A stretch of DNA of 64,000 nucleotides from Chrysoperla carnea (Eukaryota > Arthropoda > Insecta > Neuroptera > Chrysopidae): positions 19,006,640-19,070,639 of the forward strand of contig NC_058342.1 in assembly GCF_905475395.1 (NCBI RefSeq), read 5' to 3'. Positions 26,346 through 36,945 of this stretch are shown one piece after another. Each line of letters begins with the position of its first letter. The stretch's first letter is position 1. The notes below the pieces were generated by a model. The model worked only from the letters and a program-made list of their open reading frames with translations, ran no database searches and had not been told where the DNA came from. The position numbers were made by a program, and so were the translations under genes.

Positions 26346-27209
26346 AGTACGATATAAGCTGAAGTGTTACCCAAACGTGTTTGGTACTGTTAGTAAACAA
26401 TGGCATTGCTAGGAGTACCCTACTTTTATAGTCACTGAAATATAGAAAGACTGGAACGCTCACTGCTTATAGCACCCAACGAGAGGTAAGCGAGGACGAT
26501 GCAGCATGATTCGGGCGGGAATACGTGTTTCTTTCTAACTCTTCTGCTTATGCTCGTCTGTCACATATCCAAACAATCATACAACTTTATAGTCAGTCAA
26601 TTGCAAACAAGATTGTTGTACGAGAAAGACATGTATACCCGTCATTTTGTTTCTCTGTCTCCTCGCTGCCAGCAGGCCAGAGAGTGTTCCAGTCACTCTA
26701 TATTTCAGTATTTATAGTCTAAAGGGTGATAAAATTTAATAAATACAACAATACTATAGGCATACGCCATACCAGATAAATTTATAGTCAAGTCAACAAG
26801 TTCAAATTGGTAAGATATAGAAATACTGATCTTTAAAAATACGTGTGATATATCGTTGGATTCGGAATAATGTCTAGAAAATGTGCCAGAAATATTTAAA
26901 TAATTTGCTTAAAATATTTTGGCTTTGTGGAGCTCTTTTTATATATTTTTCTAGACATTATTCCGAATCCAACGCTATATCACACGTATTTTTAAGACCA
27001 GTATTTCTATATTTCACCAATTTGAATTTGTTGACTTGACTATAAATTTATGTGGTAGATTAGTTGCATATTCCTTAGTATTGTTGTATTTATGGAATTT
27101 TATCGCGTTTTTGGACTATAAAAGTATAGTATTCACTCCCAGCAATGCCAGTGTTTACTAACAGTAGCAAATACGTTTGGACATCACTTCAGCTTATTAC
27201 GCACTTTGA
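26346..27209. mobile_element. Large fold-back element with an insertion in one arm
   Basis: Outer arms (26346-26435 and 27111-27209) and inner arms (26720-26880 and 26945-27110) are inverted copies; the left arm is split by about 270 bp with no counterpart on the right. The core phrase cgttggattcggaataatg is shared with the element at 33990-34485. Confidence 0.75.
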
Positions 27210-27494
27210 AAAACTAAATTGATTTTCAAGCTTTTTACAATGCATGGCTAAAACTTTGGTCGAAAATCTTAACCGCCACTGGTTGAATTAATGAAATTAT
27301 TATAAACATTTAAAAATGAATTTAAATTTTAAAATATTTTTTTACATGTAAGACCGTGTAGTTAAAGTGACAAATAATGACAAATTGAAATCAAAAACAT
27401 ATTTTAATTAAATAGTATTTTTATCAAATTAAATAAATTAATAAAATTAAAAAACAATATTTTTGTTTTTATTCCCTGTATAATTAATTATGCC

Positions 27495-27796
27495 ACTTGG
27501 AAACCATCTCGTTAGCTATTTGTAATATGTATATGAAGTAAGAACAGTTTTTATGGGCTTTCTTATGTATAAAACAAAGAGGGGATGTGTACTCTGTGTG
27601 ATGCACGCTGTATCATATATGTTCAACTTCAAGTGATATACAAGTGATGAGATACAAAACAACTACAGATCAAATGATATTTTTACACGTGCATCACACA
27701 CAGTACACATCCCCTCTTTGTTTTATACATAAGAACGTCCATAAAAACTCTTCTTACTTGTAATATTATAAATGGCTGACGATATGGTTTCCAAGT
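27495..27796. mobile_element. MITE, about 300 bp, with long inverted repeats
   Basis: Arms of about 115 bp at both ends (acttggaaaccat and its complement; acaaagaggggatgtgtac is conserved in both). No target duplication is evident. Confidence 0.75.
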
Positions 27797-29224
27797 TGTA
27801 TGTAATACTCTTATAAAGTATCTATTTTGTCATACGACCTGATGTTACCTCTTCTGTAGGACACTAATATTTTAATTTAACCTTTTCGATGGCCACATGT
27901 GAATTCGATCGATGGCAATTTTATCATTCATTATAAAATTTTTCATTTCACTTGAAAGAAATATTAGCAAATTGTAAAAATCTAACAATCTTTATGCAAT
28001 AATAATCTTTTATTTACACTATAAAAAAAATATATATGAATATATTATATTCTTATACATTTTGTTGAAAACATTTTTTCGTAATATTTGTATTCCCGTG
28101 ATGATTAGAGCAAATTAGTCCTCTTTTGATTAAAAATTAGTTCTTTTTTCTCAAATATATAAAAAAGAGATTGAGTTGGAAAATTGTGGGTAGCTTTTTT
28201 TCTAATTTCATACTAAACTTTGGTAGAATTTTAATTTTTTTTTAAAGATATGGATGCCTTGAACCAATTTTGGGAATCTGTAGGGACGGGCAGTTGTCCC
28301 TACCTGAGCCCCCCTAGCGACCCCCATGTTATGATTTTCAGGACAAGTGCCCTGATTTGACCTCATCTCCACTAGATCCGGGGCCGACAGAATCCACCCA
28401 TAAAAGCGCATTCTGAACTGTGGCAACTGTAGGTTATTTTAAAGAAAACAATAAACTTTTATTAAAATGCTTTAAAAATAGGTTAAATTCGAATTAAATT
28501 CGTGTGTCAATAATTGAGCAATGCGTAATTTGGTCAAAAAAGCTCGTACGAGAATGCGTGAAAACAAATTCTATAGAAACGTGTATACATCTTCGAATAC
28601 GTTTTTTTTTTTGCACCCCGTATAGTTTTCACAGTTCTTAGAAAATGATAAGATAACTTATATTCCTTTTACAGCCTTTTGAATTTCACAAATATTTGAA
28701 TTTTTCTGCAAAACGTGATTTTTTTATGAGCATGTATATTTGAAAGTAATTAAACTATAATACAATTTTTGCATTCCTTTATAATTACTTTTAAATTAGT
28801 TCATATTATTGAAAGTACACAAAAATAAAAATTTAAGATGACCCAGAAATTTGACAAAAATATACTAAATTATAATAAAAACGTGTTAAAATTTGCAAAA
28901 ATACTCATATAACCACTTTTTGATATATTTGGTTAAAATAAGCCGTGATGGATTTGGCCTTTAAGAACAATTCAATAACTTTCTGATTAAATAATTTATT
29001 GTATTTAGTAATTTAGTGATAAATTATAGTAAAACTGATTTTATACAACTTATTTTATAATAATTATTTTAATTTTACTTATATTAACCAAAATATGTGA
29101 AACTTTATATTTTAAAATTTAGAATGTACCTATTTACAAACAATCAGTGCCGGACTAAGCCAACGCGAGGCCTGCAACAAATTTTGTCAAGGGGCCCTTG
29201 GTTTGCTTTAGGTTCTCAAGTTTA
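27797..29224. other. Intergenic; one repeat-like patch
   Basis: 28240-28400 is unusually G+C-rich and in frame only briefly (72 codons, minus); it looks like a broken repeat, not a gene. Confidence 0.4.
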
Positions 29225-29475
29225 GGGTATTAAATAAAACAAAACTGTTACAAATAAACTTTTCTGGATTTAATATGATCAAATTTAAAGATAACACTTT
29301 CAATATCGACTTCTTTATGCAAATCATGCTCTATATTCAACAAATTGAGATTATTAAGACGTTTTTGGCCCATCGTGTTCCTTTATTCATTTTTAATACG
29401 TTTTAATATTGAAAAAAAACGTTCGCCACTGCAGTTCATGAGAGACAAGTTAATGCGCAAGACAATTTCTAAGTT
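29225..29475 (-). mobile_element. hAT transposase C-terminal remnant, second copy type
   Basis: The minus strand reads NCSGERFFSILKRIKNE then a stop and NTMGQKRLNNLNLLNIEHDL, again the hAT dimerisation region. It differs from the 19265-19495 copy, so it is a separate lineage. A phrase at about 29150 (cagtgccggactaagcc) is likely the end of the element. Confidence 0.6.
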
Positions 29476-29984
29476 TTTAAAACACGATTCTAACGAATTA
29501 TTTAATAAAAGTTTATAAAATTACTGTTCCAGAAGCTCCTGTTTCTTGCTTTCAATAACAGTAGCCACATATATATTTTAAAATAAATCAAACAACTACA
29601 GTAGATTGGATCATGACTGAGTTAATAAAATTTAAATAGTTCGCCTGTATACTCGAAATACTTATTATCGATATCATATTAAAATCGATTAAAAGAGTAC
29701 AATCTCGGCTACGTAAACTCGCAAAATAAATGTATACCTATATAGAAAAATTAAAATCTAGCCGCTAGAAGTGTAGAAATGTGGTATAGATGCTCGTCTA
29801 AATATATCGACTATAATTAAACATTAGAAATTAACATTAAAAAGTTCGTAAAATACCTACTTATTTTTACGATTTAACCTGACGAAATCGAGTTTTGGAT
29901 TTTTAAGTGGAAGTGAAGCATAGCCTAAGTGCTTAGCGTTCAAGGCATGCAAGATATTTTACGCTCCTTAGCGTGAGACCCCCG

Positions 29985-30325
29985 AATTCGCAAAAAAGTT
30001 TATTCTTACTTTTCGTCTCATATTGTCAAGATAACATAACTCACTATCTTAATTGAAAATATATTAATTTTTTTAAATTTTTGTCCCAACTACCGTGCTC
30101 ATTTATCACTTACTTAGTCGGACACAACGGGTTGTTTTGTTTTCTATAAGTTATTAAGGTTTAACTTTAATTTAAATAGTTTTTTTTTTAATTTCCACCG
30201 GCTAGTTTTGAAAAAAAGGCCCCTTTTCCTAAAATTTTCAGAATTCATTTAAAATAAGTCCAATTTCATAAAAAATAATCAAGCTTTTTATCCAAAATTG
30301 TCCTGGCGCTCGTACTTCCTTAAAA
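29985..30325 (-). mobile_element. Family B copy, diverged
   Basis: The minus-strand outer end is TTAAGGAAGTACGAGCGCC at 30325, and an inner TGAGCACGGTAGTTGGG lies at about 30100. The cores are largely lost. Confidence 0.6.
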
Positions 30326-30897
30326 GCTAAAATTTTGTCCCCAAACTTTCAGCTAAGATAAAAAAAATATATTTTTCTAAGAAAATGAAGGCAAAACGAG
30401 TATGAAAGCTGTCGTAGAATGGTGAAACCATTTACAGTGTTAGCATTGTGGATATCTTAAAACGTAAAGATATCATAAAATTTTGAATTTCAATTTTTGG
30501 AGTAAAATCGCGAACTTTCTATCAAGTTAATACCAACCATAAGGAAGTTGTTAAACATAATAATAAAGGTGTCTCGCTTCTCGTTTCTTTTCAACACATA
30601 TTAATAAATTTTTATCATTTTTAATCATATGTTATTTATTAGTAATGGCCTTAATTCGTGTACGATTAATTTTTACAACAATTTATCAGTCAGTTATTTT
30701 TTAATCACACAGAAAAATTATTTTGGAATTTTGCCAATGCCATCTATAAACATTTTATTTACCTCGAGTACCATACACTAGATTACCTACATTTATTAAA
30801 CTGCAGGTAATAATTAATAGTCCAGGCAAATTAGCAGGCCCATGCATATGGGAGGGGTTTGGAGAAACCTCTCTTATTGAGAATTTCTCCTCACAAA

Positions 30898-31470
30898 GTA
30901 CCTCACATAAATCTGCATTTCGGTCAAACTTTTTCAAATTTTGGCAAATGATAGCTTAAATCATTCTAAATTAAAGTTCCCATGGTCACAAGTTATAAAA
31001 ATGGCAGAATTTCATGTTATAGCTAAATTAAACTTGGAAAATGTACTTATTTGTATAATGTATGCTTATGTGTATATAGGCAAATACATATACAGACATG
31101 TATGACTACATGCATACGTGTATTTTTTAATGTAAGGGTGTTGTTTTTTAATTCTTGTTTCTTTGAAGAATATGTTACGAAATTGAAAGAAGAAGCAGTG
31201 TTAAATGATCAGTGGATCAATAATATAAATTGTTAAGATCAATATTTTCAACTACATATATACGTACATTATTTTTGACAATTGAATTACAATAATTTTT
31301 TTTATATAAATGAGTACATTTTCCAATTTTAATTTAGCGATAACTTGAAATCCTCTCATTTTCATGACTTGTAACCACGGGAACTTTTATTCAGAATGAC
31401 TTAAACTATCATTACCCAAAATTTGAAAAAGTATGACCGAAATGCAGAATACATATAATTTGTGCGAGGT
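30898..31470. mobile_element. Fold-back element
   Basis: Arms 30898-31030 and 31320-31470 share gcatttcggtca and aaattttgg blocks in opposite sense. The loop contains an open frame of no significance. Confidence 0.6.
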
Positions 31471-31539
31471 CCTGTGAATGAACAATATAGTCGTGTAAAT
31501 GCAGTCATTTATGAAACGCATTTTCATTGACTAGTCAGA

Positions 31540-31700
31540 TATCCATGCATATTTTGAGCTCGGTACATTCTTTGACTTAATCTTTGAATCGAGTACTTCA
31601 AACAGAAAACCAGCATCTTGGCAAAGCTATCGAACTAAACGAAGAAATGCTGGAGATTCAGGAAAATTTTCAAAATCGTGAGCGATATCTGCGATGAATA
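31540..31700 (+). repeat. Dispersed repeat shared with 55490-55620
   Basis: ctcggtacatt and gcgatatctgcgatgaatac occur here and, in the opposite sense, at 55490-55620 inside the TA-flanked element there. It probably marks a relative of that element. Confidence 0.5.
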
Positions 31701-31707
31701 CGACATA

Positions 31708-32242
31708 TCACTTGTTCGCGTAAGTCTGTTCAATTATATGAATCATTTCATGCTCCTTTGAATCATTTTCTTCAAATATTCCTTCTTTAATTAGTACTAA
31801 TTCTGAATTTAAATTTTTTTCATATTTAATATTCTCTTCACAGGTAAATGAAGTATTATCTACATCATCGGGTAAAGAGTTATGTGTCATTACAAATTTG
31901 AAATTTCAAGCCATAGACATAAATAATAAAAATAGATTGCCAATCACAGACTTATATTTATTATACACATAGACATGGTAATACTAGACGGTGCGATGCA
32001 TATACTTTCTGTGATGAAAACTTGTGTCAATTCAAGAAAGAGGCAGCCTCATAAAGCTAGCTTTGTTCCACTGGGTTGTGATTATAGACGTATGACAGAG
32101 ATAACTCTTCCGTAACTGCCTTTCTATCTCTTCCTAATTTTGGAACATGAATTACTTCGAATGCTCCATCTACATATATAATCTCTTTGATTATACAATT
32201 AATGCAACAGCCAGAGAGAGCCATAATAAGAGTTGTTTGCAT
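31708..32242 (-). pseudogene. Two short open frames, possible coding remnant
   Basis: Two ATG frames in the same direction, 32057-32242 (61 aa) and 31708-31890 (60 aa), have less biased composition than their surroundings. The second is acidic (CEENIKYEKNLNSELVLIKE, then EENDSKEHEMIHIIEQ), like the linkers of insect zinc-finger proteins. The first has paired cysteines (CCINC) and ends NPVEQS. No splice sites join them convincingly and I recognise no domain. Confidence 0.2.
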
Positions 32243-33989
32243 TCAATATGTGCTCAGGGGCTCAGATTAGATATTCTCATCTTGGAGATGTGAGTAAACT
32301 ATAGGTCTATATGTGTGAGTAAGATTATTCACTATTTTATGCTAATGTCAAATCTAACAATCTTAGATTTCATACTTAAAAGAAGGATTGGGAAGTTGAA
32401 AACCTCCAAAAATCACTATGAGTTTCTAATCTTGCTAATCACCTCGCAAAATAAATCTATTAGGACGACAATAAGCGTGGAGCCAATGTTAAAAATATTT
32501 AAAAATGTCTCCACGTAAACGAAAATTTTGTGTGTCCAGATCTATATTCAAACTTTGATCCACAATTTCTAAAAAACGGTGAACACAAAATTTTTTTCTA
32601 TCTAAGATGCGAAAAACTTTAAAAACCACAAAAAATATTATATTTCGACATGAAAAGGGGGAAGAAAAACCCAATAGCCACTTCCTTGATATTGACTTAA
32701 CTTACCTACAAATTTTCAAGCCTCCTAAATTTGAAGGGGCTGTACTTAAAAGTTAAAATGATTCTAGTTTCAGCTCAACTAAAAACATTTCTCGACCACG
32801 TTACAAACTTGTAATTTCCACAGCTAGACAACATATAGGACGAAACTAAATTTGATATTTTTACTTGCAAGTTCATTTGACCTAAACATTATATTATGGA
32901 AAGCGTGATGGTGAGAAAAAACATAATTTTATTAATTAACTAATTTTTATTTGATAAATAGTATAGTTTTTTTTTAATAAAATATATATTTGATATTTAA
33001 CAGTAATTATAACAAATCAAATTGACTTACAACAAAAATAATTATTTTCAGTCTGATTAATAAACTGAAAAATTTTTAACCAAAAAACATTCGAGCAAAA
33101 TACTTTCATTTAGCCCAACTATACTTGAGTTGTTTTATCGAGGACAACATTTAAAGAAACAAAGTACATTTTTAAAGCACACAGTTTAATTCAAGTAGTT
33201 CAATCTTTTAATAGGGTATTATCGTTAGTCAAAAATAAATCATGAAATTTGAAAAAAGTTAAAATTTATGTAAAAATATACTTAAATATTCTGATTTCGA
33301 ATCATAAGAGCACATTTTTCTTTTAAAAGATTAAAATTTAAAATCGTAATTTTTATACTGTATATCACGTGACCTAAAACGCGGGTAAGCCTTGCTGTGA
33401 TGTCATAGCGGTATAAGTCATAGACCATCAGTTAGTTCAGTGTAGACAGCTGAGTATAATATATTCATAGATAATAAGTATTTATATTTATTATAATCAG
33501 ATGTCTATATCTTTCAAACTTATTTGTGTTATTTCGTATAGTGATACCCATATTACGTCATAAAATTGGATGCCCGCGTTTTTGACAGTTTAAAAAAGGT
33601 TTAAAATTTAATTTAAGTTTTTGGCAAGAAAGCGTGTGTATTTTTCCGAAATAAATTTTTGGTGGCTTTTTATTAGCAAAATCAACATTTTGAAGTATTT
33701 TTCAAAAAAGTAAAAAAAAGTAGTTTTCAATAAATTCGGCTCGGCTAATAAATACTATTAGGCTCGAAAACACACTCTAAAGTTAAAAAAATTGGCCTTG
33801 ATAAATCAACTCAAGTACAGTTGATTTTTTTTCGTATATAAATACACTGACCACATTTTTAATGATAAGTAAAAAAGAACAAACCAGTATACGATTCTGC
33901 ATTTACATGTCCTGGTCATTTTAGGATTTAATTTTTTATTGATAAATTTGTAGTTTTAAAACTCTATAGGTCTAGGGGACAAATTTAAA
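32243..33989. other. Intergenic
   Basis: 33360-33590 has phrases (cacgtgacc, gtcatagcggtataagtcat) typical of DNA-transposon ends. No gene seen. Confidence 0.35.
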
Positions 33990-34485
33990 TTGGTGAAATA
34001 TAGAAAAAATGGTCGTAAAAATACGTGTGATAGCTCGTTGGATTCGGAATGATGCCTAGAAAAATGTATCGCTGAAGCATTTTTCCGATTAAAGATGAAA
34101 AAAAGATATTTCATTTTTCGCTAGTATTTCATAAAATATTAATATTTAAGAAATTTTAAAAACAGATTCTTAAAGTATGAGAAAATTTCCAATAAAAAAA
34201 ACTCCCACTCTCAGAACTTTATTTCCATTATTTATAATTTTAATTTAACGCTGAAACAGATCTTCGTGCGGGATTTTTAAATTGTTGTAAAACGTATTAA
34301 AATTTTCTAAACTCTTGATTCAGCGTGATCTGGTTAAGTATATATATAAAAAGGACTCTACGAAAACAAAAATTTTACGCCAATTATTTCAATCATTCCG
34401 AATCCAACGAGCTATCATACGTATTTTTACGGCTATTTTTTCTATATTTCATCAATTTGAACTTGTTGACTAGACTACCATACCC
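33990..34485. mobile_element. Fold-back element, relative of 26346-27209
   Basis: Inverted arms with the shared core cgttggattcggaatgatg and tacgtatttttacgg. Shorter and more diverged than its relative. Confidence 0.65.
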
Positions 34486-35241
34486 ATTGGGGGTGAGATT
34501 TGTGGAAGATGCCATGGATTCAATTTTAGTCTTTGTATCAAATAAAAAATGATTGTGAAATCTAAAGGACTCTATCAAAATAAGGATTATCCTTTACAGT
34601 AGAGCAAATATGGTCAGCGCAAGTATAAACAAACAAACAAAAAAGTTTTTTTGAAACAAAACAGTCTTTTCTTCATTCGAAAAAATTTTAATTTCAAAAA
34701 TTAACTTATTGCTTGTTTTGTTTTGTCGTTAAAGCATTAATACTTTTTTTTGTTCCTTGAAAGCAGAGCTTATTATTTTTTTTTTAAATTCAAAAATAGA
34801 CAAGATACACTCTTCAGCTTTTGCTAGTTCTTCGACTTTCGCAATCTCCAAAAATTTTTTTTAAACCCTCCCAAGCATTATGAACTCATCGGATTTAAAC
34901 TGCAGTATGAATAGGAGCTATATTCAAAATTTCGCGAACAAAATTATTTTTGTTAATTTTTCTATTTTGTGCAAATTTTTACTACAGTTTTTTACATGGC
35001 CTGTTGAATCTGACTAGACCAAATCGACAGTGTACATCTTTAGTCTAAGAGCTGACTATCGTTTTATGTACAAATCTTAACCGTCTATTTATGGGTAAGT
35101 AGTCAGTTGTTTCCTTTACACTTGGCTGTTGGAAGGGGTTAAAATAGAATTTTTTTCTACTGGAATAGCAACAGTTTCAAATAATTGGGTACACATAACA
35201 CTCAGTTAAGCTGGCGACAATTTTAAACAAAAATCTTACAT
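34486..35241. other. 3' flank of the repeat-protein gene
   Basis: No canonical AATAAA is obvious on the minus strand in the first 500 nt; one ATTAAA lies near 34686. Confidence 0.35.
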
Positions 35242-36945
35242 TTAATCTTCATCCGGATCTTTCTTGGTTAACTTTCTGAAATAATATTCCACTTCTGGCA
35301 ATTGCCAGACTTCCAAATTTTCACATGGAGATCCTATGTTAACAGGATATGTTGCTTCATTTTCAACTTCATGCGATGGCTTGTAACAAGCTTCACGAGC
35401 CGGTTCATACTCTCGACCGGGTGCATAAATACGAGCTAAACGACTAGCTGGTATTATATCGTTCACGGTTAGAGGCCTATTAGAATTGACTGGTTCATCT
35501 CCAACTTCATATGATGGCGCGTAAGAATCTTCACATGGTAGTTCATAATGTCGAACGCCAGCATTAATACGCGCAAAAGGACTAGCTGGTATTATATCGT
35601 TAACTACTAGACTTCTGTTGGAATTTACTGGTTCATCTCTAACTTCATATGATGGCGTCCAACCTTCATATATTCGACCGTCATAATTAATAGGTGCAAC
35701 GAGACTATTTGGTATTTTGTTGTTCCTTAATGCAGATGCGTACGATTTTTTTGATTCATTTCCCACTTCATCTAATGGTATGTTGTTTATTGTTGGCAAG
35801 ACGCAGCAAGTTCCTGGTTCATTTCCAACACTATTTGATGACGCGTGCGAAGAAGGTTCATGTGCTAATTCACATTGTCGACTGTTCACAGGTGGAGGTG
35901 CATAGTAATTTACTATTTCATGTGATGGCGTGTGATAATGTTGACGAACTGGTTCATATTGTTGACCGGCAGCATAAATACGATCAAAACGATTAGCGGT
36001 TAAAGGTGCACAGTAATTTACTGGTTCATCTCCAACTTCATATGATGGCGTCCAACCTTCATATATTCGACCGTCATAATTAATAGGTGCAACGAGACTA
36101 TTTGGTATTATGTTGTTCCTTAATGCAGATGCGTACGATTTTTTTGATTCATTTCCCACTTCATCTAATGGTATGTTGTTTATTGTTGGCAAGACGCAGG
36201 CAGTTCCTGGTTCATTTCCAACACTATTTGATGACGCGTGCGAAGAAGGTTCATGTGCTAATTCACATTGTCGACTGTTCACAGGTGGAGGTGCATAGTA
36301 ATTTACTATTTCATGTGATGGCGTGTGATAATGTTGAGGTACTGGTTCATATTGCTGACCGGCAGCATAAATACGATCAAAACGATTAGCGGTTAAAGGT
36401 GCACAGTAATTTACTGGTTCATCTCCAACTTCATATGATGGCGTCCAACCTTCATATATTCGACCGTCATAATTAATAGGTGCAACGAGACTATTTGGTA
36501 TTTTGTTGTTCCTTAATGCAGATGCGTACGATTTTTTTGATTCATTTGCCACTTCATCTAATGGTATGTTGTTTATTGTTGGCAAGACGCAGGAAGTTCC
36601 TGGTTCATTTCCAACACTATTTGATGACGCGTGCGAAGAAGGTTCATGTGCTAATTCACATTGTCGACTGTTCACAGGTGGAGGTGCATAGTAATTTACT
36701 ATTTCATGTGATGGCGTGTGATAATGTTGACGTACTGGTTCATATTGTTGATCGGCAGCATAAATACGATCAAAACGATTAGCGGGTAGGGGAGCGTTCA
36801 TAGTTAGGGGTTCGTAGTAATTTAGTGGTTCATTCCCAATTTCATATGATGGCGTGTAATGAAGTTGATGTACTGGATCACATTGTTGAACGACACCATA
36901 CATAGGAGCAAAACGATGTAATAATACGGTGTTGTTCAAAAGGCC
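35242..36945 (-). CDS. Repeat-protein final exon with three 131-aa repeats
   Basis: Open for 567 codons to TAA at 35242. There is no ATG at its 5' end; the frame runs back to an acceptor (AAATATAG) at 36946, so it is read as a terminal exon in phase 0, beginning GLLNNTVLLHRF. Three copies of exactly 393 bp occupy about 36782-36390, 36389-35997 and 35996-35604, and differ at only a few residues (for example EPVRQ versus EPVPQ, IIPN versus KIPN). The tail at 35242-35603 holds two further 46-residue units with NDIIPAS and PSYEV or PSHEV. Rich in Asn, Pro, Tyr, Glu and Ser. The opposite-strand frames in each repeat are shadows. Confidence 0.75.
   Translation of the reverse strand, partial: GLLNNTVLLHRFAPMYGVVQQCDPVHQLHYTPSYEIGNEPLNYYEPLTMNAPLPANRFDRIYAADQQYEPVRQHYHTPSHEIVNYYAPPPVNSRQCELAHEPSSHASSNSVGNEPGTSCVLPTINNIPLDEVANESKKSYASALRNNKIPNSLVAPINYDGRIYEGWTPSYEVGDEPVNYCAPLTANRFDRIYAAGQQYEPVPQHYHTPSHEIVNYYAPPPVNSRQCELAHEPSSHASSNSVGNEPGTACVLPTINNIPLDEVGNESKKSYASALRNNIIPNSLVAPINYDGRIYEGWTPSYEVGDEPVNYCAPLTANRFDRIYAAGQQYEPVRQHYHTPSHEIVNYYAPPPVNSRQCELAHEPSSHASSNSVGNEPGTCCVLPTINNIPLDEVGNESKKSYASALRNNKIPNSLVAPINYDGRIYEGWTPSYEVRDEPVNSNRSLVVNDIIPASPFARINAGVRHYELPCEDSYAPSYEVGDEPVNSNRPLTVNDIIPASRLARIYAPGREYEPAREACYKPSHEVENEATYPVNIGSPCENLEVWQLPEVEYYFRKLTKKDPDED

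Noticed and set aside
35694..36782. Three identical plus-strand frames of 100 codons and three of 62 codons
   Set aside because: They are antisense shadows of the 393-bp coding repeat and recur only because it recurs.
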